Of a stretch of DNA of 28,578 nt, positions 25,565 through 28,578 are shown piece by piece. Both the position numbers and the translations under genes were made by a program. The notes below the pieces were generated by a model. It saw only the letters and a program-made list of their open reading frames with translations, was not told where the DNA came from and did no database searches. The DNA is from JBGUVL01 sp045134375 (GTDB lineage: Bacteria > Bacillota_I > Bacilli_A > Erysipelotrichales > Erysipelotrichaceae). Every line of letters begins with the position of its first letter. Within the stretch, counting starts at the first letter, position 1. Location of the stretch: positions 1 through 28,578 of the forward strand of contig JBGUVL010000041.1 in assembly GCA_045134375.1 (NCBI GenBank), given 5' to 3'.

Positions 25565-27520
25565 ATGAGTCAATATCCATATCTAGAAAAACCAATTACT
25601 TTTCGAGGAATGACCGTTAAAAATCGTATTTTTGTACCGCCAATGAAAACAAATTACATCAAAGCAGATCATTCCATGAGTGATGACATCATCCAGTATT
25701 ATGAAGAAATGGCAAAAGGTGGTGTTGGATTAATAACCACGGAAGCTGCAGAAATCGATGGTGAACATTTATACGATAGCACGATTTTAGGAATTTATGA
25801 GGATTCCCAAATAGCAGGATTCACAAAATTAGCAAATGCTTTACATCAATATGACTGTAAATTATCCGTGCAATTAATCCAAGGCGGTCCGTTTGCAAAT
25901 TCAACATTAAATGGTGGGCGTATGCCATTATCCTGTACTCCAATTTCACATGTTTGGAATCCACTGGATGTACCAGTTGAAATGACACACGAAGATATTC
26001 AACATTATATCGATTTATATTGCAAAGCAGCAGTTCGTGCAAGAGATGCCGGATGTGATGCCATTGAGATTCATGCCGCACACGGTCATGCATTGTTAGG
26101 TTCTTTCCTATCCGCACAAGTGAATCACCGAAGCGATGAATATGGAGGAACCATCATGGGACGTAGCAAATTCTTAGTCGAAGTATGTGATGCCGTTCGT
26201 AAAGCGGTAGGTGATCAATTTGCGATATCCGTTCGTTTAAGTGCAAGCGATTTAGAACCAGGAGGAACAACTGCATCCGATAATATTTTCGTTGTTCGCC
26301 AATTGGAAAAAGTTGGCGTTGATTACGTTCATTTTACGAATGGTACGTTATACGATCCAGGAACTTTATTACCACCAACGGGAAAACCAAGAGCATTGAA
26401 TGTTCCTATTTCTGATGAAATCAAGCAAAACACGAATATGCCAATTGGTGTTGTTGGTCGTATCAAGGAACCATGGGTTGCAGACTTGATGATCGAACAA
26501 GGTCACATGGATTTTGTTTACATGGGAAGACAGATGATTTGTGATCCGCATTCTCCAAAAAAATTCTTCGACAATAATTTCTTATCCGTTCGTCCTTGTA
26601 TTGGATGTTTGCACTGTTTATACACATCCGCCATTGGTATTACCATGCAGTGTACGATGAATCCAGAAATTGCGGATTCTACATTGAAAATCAAAGAAAA
26701 AGCAGAAACGATAAAGAAAGTAGCCGTGATTGGTGCTGGACCTGCAGGATTAGAAGCTGCAACGACCGCTGCAAAGCGTGGTCACGAAGTCACCTTATTT
26801 GAAAAGAAAAATTTCTTAGGAGGTCAATTTGTCATTGCTTCTTATCCTCCTTGTAAACAAGAATTATCTAGTGCCTTAGCCTATTTAATAAAAGAATGTA
26901 AAGAGGCTGGAGTTAATATTGTGTTGAATACAGAAGTGACAAAAGATACCTTGTCCAATGAATTTGACGAAATTGTTGTGGCAACCGGTGCTGCCCCATT
27001 AATGCCAAAATTCATTAGTGAATCGGCACATCCAAACATTATGAGTGCATGGGATGTACTGTTCGGTAATCGTATCACTGGTATGAACGTTGTTGTTATT
27101 GGTGGTGGTTCCGTAGGTTGCGAAGTTGCAGAATTCATTGCACCAAGACACAATTATCGCGAAGTGTTAGCAAAAAAAGTAACGATTATTGAAATGCAGG
27201 ATAATATCGATAAAACCGATGGAACTTATAATCGCGATTATTTAGTGTCTCGTTTGATGAGCAAACCAATTGCGATTCACTGCAGTGCAAAAGTAACTGA
27301 AATCACAGAAAATAGTGTAACATATGAACAATATGGTCAAACAAAGACAGTGGAAAATGTAGATACTATCGTTGTTGCTATGGGTTCTGTTTCAGTGAAT
27401 TCATTAGCTGAAGATTTAAAAGACTGCAATAAAAAGATCCATACCATTGGGGATGCAGCAAACGTAGGAAAAATTGTAGATGCAATTGCAACCGGAAGAA
27501 AAATCGGATTATCAATTTAA
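25565..27520 (+). CDS. NADH:flavin oxidoreductase, 2,4-dienoyl-CoA reductase/enoate reductase-like
   Basis: This 651-residue flavoenzyme has an FMN TIM barrel with the catalytic HAAH (His170, His173), an iron-sulfur segment and a C-terminal FAD/NAD(P) module (VAVIGAGPAGLEAATTAA, then VVVIGGGSVGCEVAEF). Family members such as FadH, enoate reductase and BaiCD/BaiH reduce C=C bonds next to carbonyls. The cysteine spacing here is C-x2-C-x2-C-x11-C (345, 348, 351, 363), one residue shorter than the usual x3 in the middle. AAGGAGG precedes the ATG. It is a distant paralogue of the HGDR enzyme at 14683. The substrate is unknown; the divergent TetR suggests induction by it. Confidence 0.9.
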   Translation: MSQYPYLEKPITFRGMTVKNRIFVPPMKTNYIKADHSMSDDIIQYYEEMAKGGVGLITTEAAEIDGEHLYDSTILGIYEDSQIAGFTKLANALHQYDCKLSVQLIQGGPFANSTLNGGRMPLSCTPISHVWNPLDVPVEMTHEDIQHYIDLYCKAAVRARDAGCDAIEIHAAHGHALLGSFLSAQVNHRSDEYGGTIMGRSKFLVEVCDAVRKAVGDQFAISVRLSASDLEPGGTTASDNIFVVRQLEKVGVDYVHFTNGTLYDPGTLLPPTGKPRALNVPISDEIKQNTNMPIGVVGRIKEPWVADLMIEQGHMDFVYMGRQMICDPHSPKKFFDNNFLSVRPCIGCLHCLYTSAIGITMQCTMNPEIADSTLKIKEKAETIKKVAVIGAGPAGLEAATTAAKRGHEVTLFEKKNFLGGQFVIASYPPCKQELSSALAYLIKECKEAGVNIVLNTEVTKDTLSNEFDEIVVATGAAPLMPKFISESAHPNIMSAWDVLFGNRITGMNVVVIGGGSVGCEVAEFIAPRHNYREVLAKKVTIIEMQDNIDKTDGTYNRDYLVSRLMSKPIAIHCSAKVTEITENSVTYEQYGQTKTVENVDTIVVAMGSVSVNSLAEDLKDCNKKIHTIGDAANVGKIVDAIATGRKIGLSI

Positions 27521-27554
27521 CAATAGTTAAAATGAAAATAGCATATTAACTTAG

Positions 27555-27604
27555 TAAAAAAAACGTAGCAAAGATTTTGTCTATCCTTGACTACGTTTTT
27601 TTTA
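27555..27604 (+). terminator. Terminator of the reductase gene
   Basis: AAAACGTAG and CTACGTTTT pair, and the inner bases extend the stem (CAAAGAT with ATCCTTG, one mismatch), then a T-run. The 156 bases after it up to 27760 show no gene. Confidence 0.88.
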
Positions 27605-27760
27605 TAAGGAATCCTAAATGCTTACCCAAAGGAATGATTGAAAATATAAGTTCGTAGCTAAAACCATGCCCTTCTTATCCTATTTTTTCTACTTCACTTC
27701 GTGTGATTTGAAAACGACATGCTTTTCCTAATGACAATTATAAATTTTTAGCATTCTATT

Positions 27761-28578
27761 TTAATGCAATGATGATTGATGGACCTTTCCAGGATTGACA
27801 TGTACCATAATATGTTTTACTTTTGGAAACCGACATTCAATATCATTGTGTACAATTTCCGCAATATCATGAGCTTTTTGTAAAGGATAAGTCCCATCCA
27901 CTTGAATCTCAACGTCAAAATAAATCTTATTTCCAAAAATACGTGTTTGAAGTAAATCAATACCCAAAACTTCTTGATTTTCCATAACACAATCATATAT
28001 TTGTTGTTCTGTTTTTTCATCACAGGAATGATCTACCATTTTATCCATTGCATCTTTAAAAATATCATACGAAGCTTTCACAATAAACACAAAAATAACT
28101 AAACTAGCCACCGAATCCATCACTGGATAACCCATTCGAGCACCTAAAATACCAATCAAAGCGCCAATCGAAGAAAACGCATCCGAACGATGATGCCATG
28201 CATCAGCCATTAACGCACTAGAATCAATTCTTTTCGCATGATATCTAGTATACCAATACATTCCTTCTTTACTTATAATCGATGCGATAGCAGCAAATAA
28301 CGCTAGCATTCCTGGTGTTTTTAAATCTTGATAATTTCCATTAAGTATCGTTTTAAAGGCCTCCATGCCAAATAGATAAATCAACACATAACACTCTGCA
28401 TAAGTGGATGCTTCCTCTATCCGTCCCTTCTCAAGCAATTCTTTTTCTGTTCCTTTGTGATAATAAGCAAGTAAAACCGTTCTATCCGGTACCATCTTTT
28501 TTCGAATATTCCGAACAAGATTCTTTAATAAAATACAAACTCGTCCTAATTTAATACCACCTGCAGTAGATCCTATCC
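27761..28578 (-). CDS. In-frame chimera of a TrkH-like fragment and a CDF transporter C-terminal part, 5' end outside the window
   Basis: The frame is open to the right edge; an internal ATG at 28495 gives 244 residues but the codons before it look coding. The upstream part, IGSTAGGIKLGRV through a YYHKG...EASTYAECYVLIYLFG segment, matches the last pore loop and following region of TrkH-type potassium transporters. From about GMEAFKTILNG (near 28370) it is a CDF transporter: the TM5 metal site DAWHHRSDA, the TM6 region and the cytoplasmic domain (IFGNKIYFDVEIQVDG, FPKVKHIMVHVNP). TM1 and TM2 of the CDF part, with half the metal site, are missing, as is the TrkH C terminus. This looks like a deletion joining two neighbouring genes, or a misassembly. 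Confidence 0.7.
   Translation of the reverse strand, partial: IGSTAGGIKLGRVCILLKNLVRNIRKKMVPDRTVLLAYYHKGTEKELLEKGRIEEASTYAECYVLIYLFGMEAFKTILNGNYQDLKTPGMLALFAAIASIISKEGMYWYTRYHAKRIDSSALMADAWHHRSDAFSSIGALIGILGARMGYPVMDSVASLVIFVFIVKASYDIFKDAMDKMVDHSCDEKTEQQIYDCVMENQEVLGIDLLQTRIFGNKIYFDVEIQVDGTYPLQKAHDIAEIVHNDIECRFPKVKHIMVHVNPGKVHQSSLH

Noticed and set aside
27605..27760. Stretch between the reductase terminator and the last gene
   Set aside because: No frame, hairpin with T-run or repeat stood out on either strand.

Overview
The window is AT-rich Bacillota DNA. Its gene set points to a gut-associated, low-GC Firmicute, most likely Erysipelotrichia/Erysipelotrichaceae: a compact Cas9 of about 1,080 residues, Ddh-type diaminopimelate dehydrogenase, YitT, DUF554, an SNF-type symporter and a probable bilirubin reductase. 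This placement is inference from gene content; no rRNA or tRNA gene is present to test it.

Positions 1-6176 hold a type II CRISPR-Cas locus, all in minus-strand sense. The order is cas9, a tracrRNA, cas1, cas2, a divergent csn2-like gene, then an array of ten full repeats plus one degenerate repeat that continues past the left edge. The tracrRNA lies between cas9 and cas1 and has its own promoter (TTGAAA-N17-TATAAT). Its terminator ends ten bases before the cas1 start codon. The degenerate repeat lies at the cas-proximal end, which is also where crRNA transcription would enter the array. The 3' part of each repeat resembles an extended -10 element, as in repeat-promoter arrays of Neisseria and Campylobacter.

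Positions 6349-7719 carry a divergent pair, a stand-alone HIRAN protein and a WYL-domain regulator, sharing a short intergenic region with an inverted repeat. Positions 7918-14444 are core functions: an SNF symporter, the SbcCD nuclease (sbcD then sbcC, overlapping by 4 nt) and a DUF554 membrane protein.

Positions 14683-20192 hold a long Old Yellow Enzyme-family reductase whose active site reads HGDR, the signature I associate with bilirubin reductase BilR. Next comes a MerR regulator divergent from a MATE exporter, with a 19-bp-spaced MerR-type promoter between them. Meso-diaminopimelate dehydrogenase (ddh) follows, convergent with the exporter. Positions 20298-23447 hold a CDF transporter, a small helical protein and a decayed macro-domain gene in one operon, preceded by rho.

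Positions 23564-28578 contain yitT behind a strong promoter and an intrinsic-terminator hairpin (an attenuator or small-RNA arrangement), and a TetR repressor divergent from a second Old Yellow Enzyme-family reductase with a perfect palindrome just after the -10. The last reading frame looks like an in-frame chimera of a TrkH potassium-channel fragment and the C-terminal part of a CDF transporter; it runs off the right edge.
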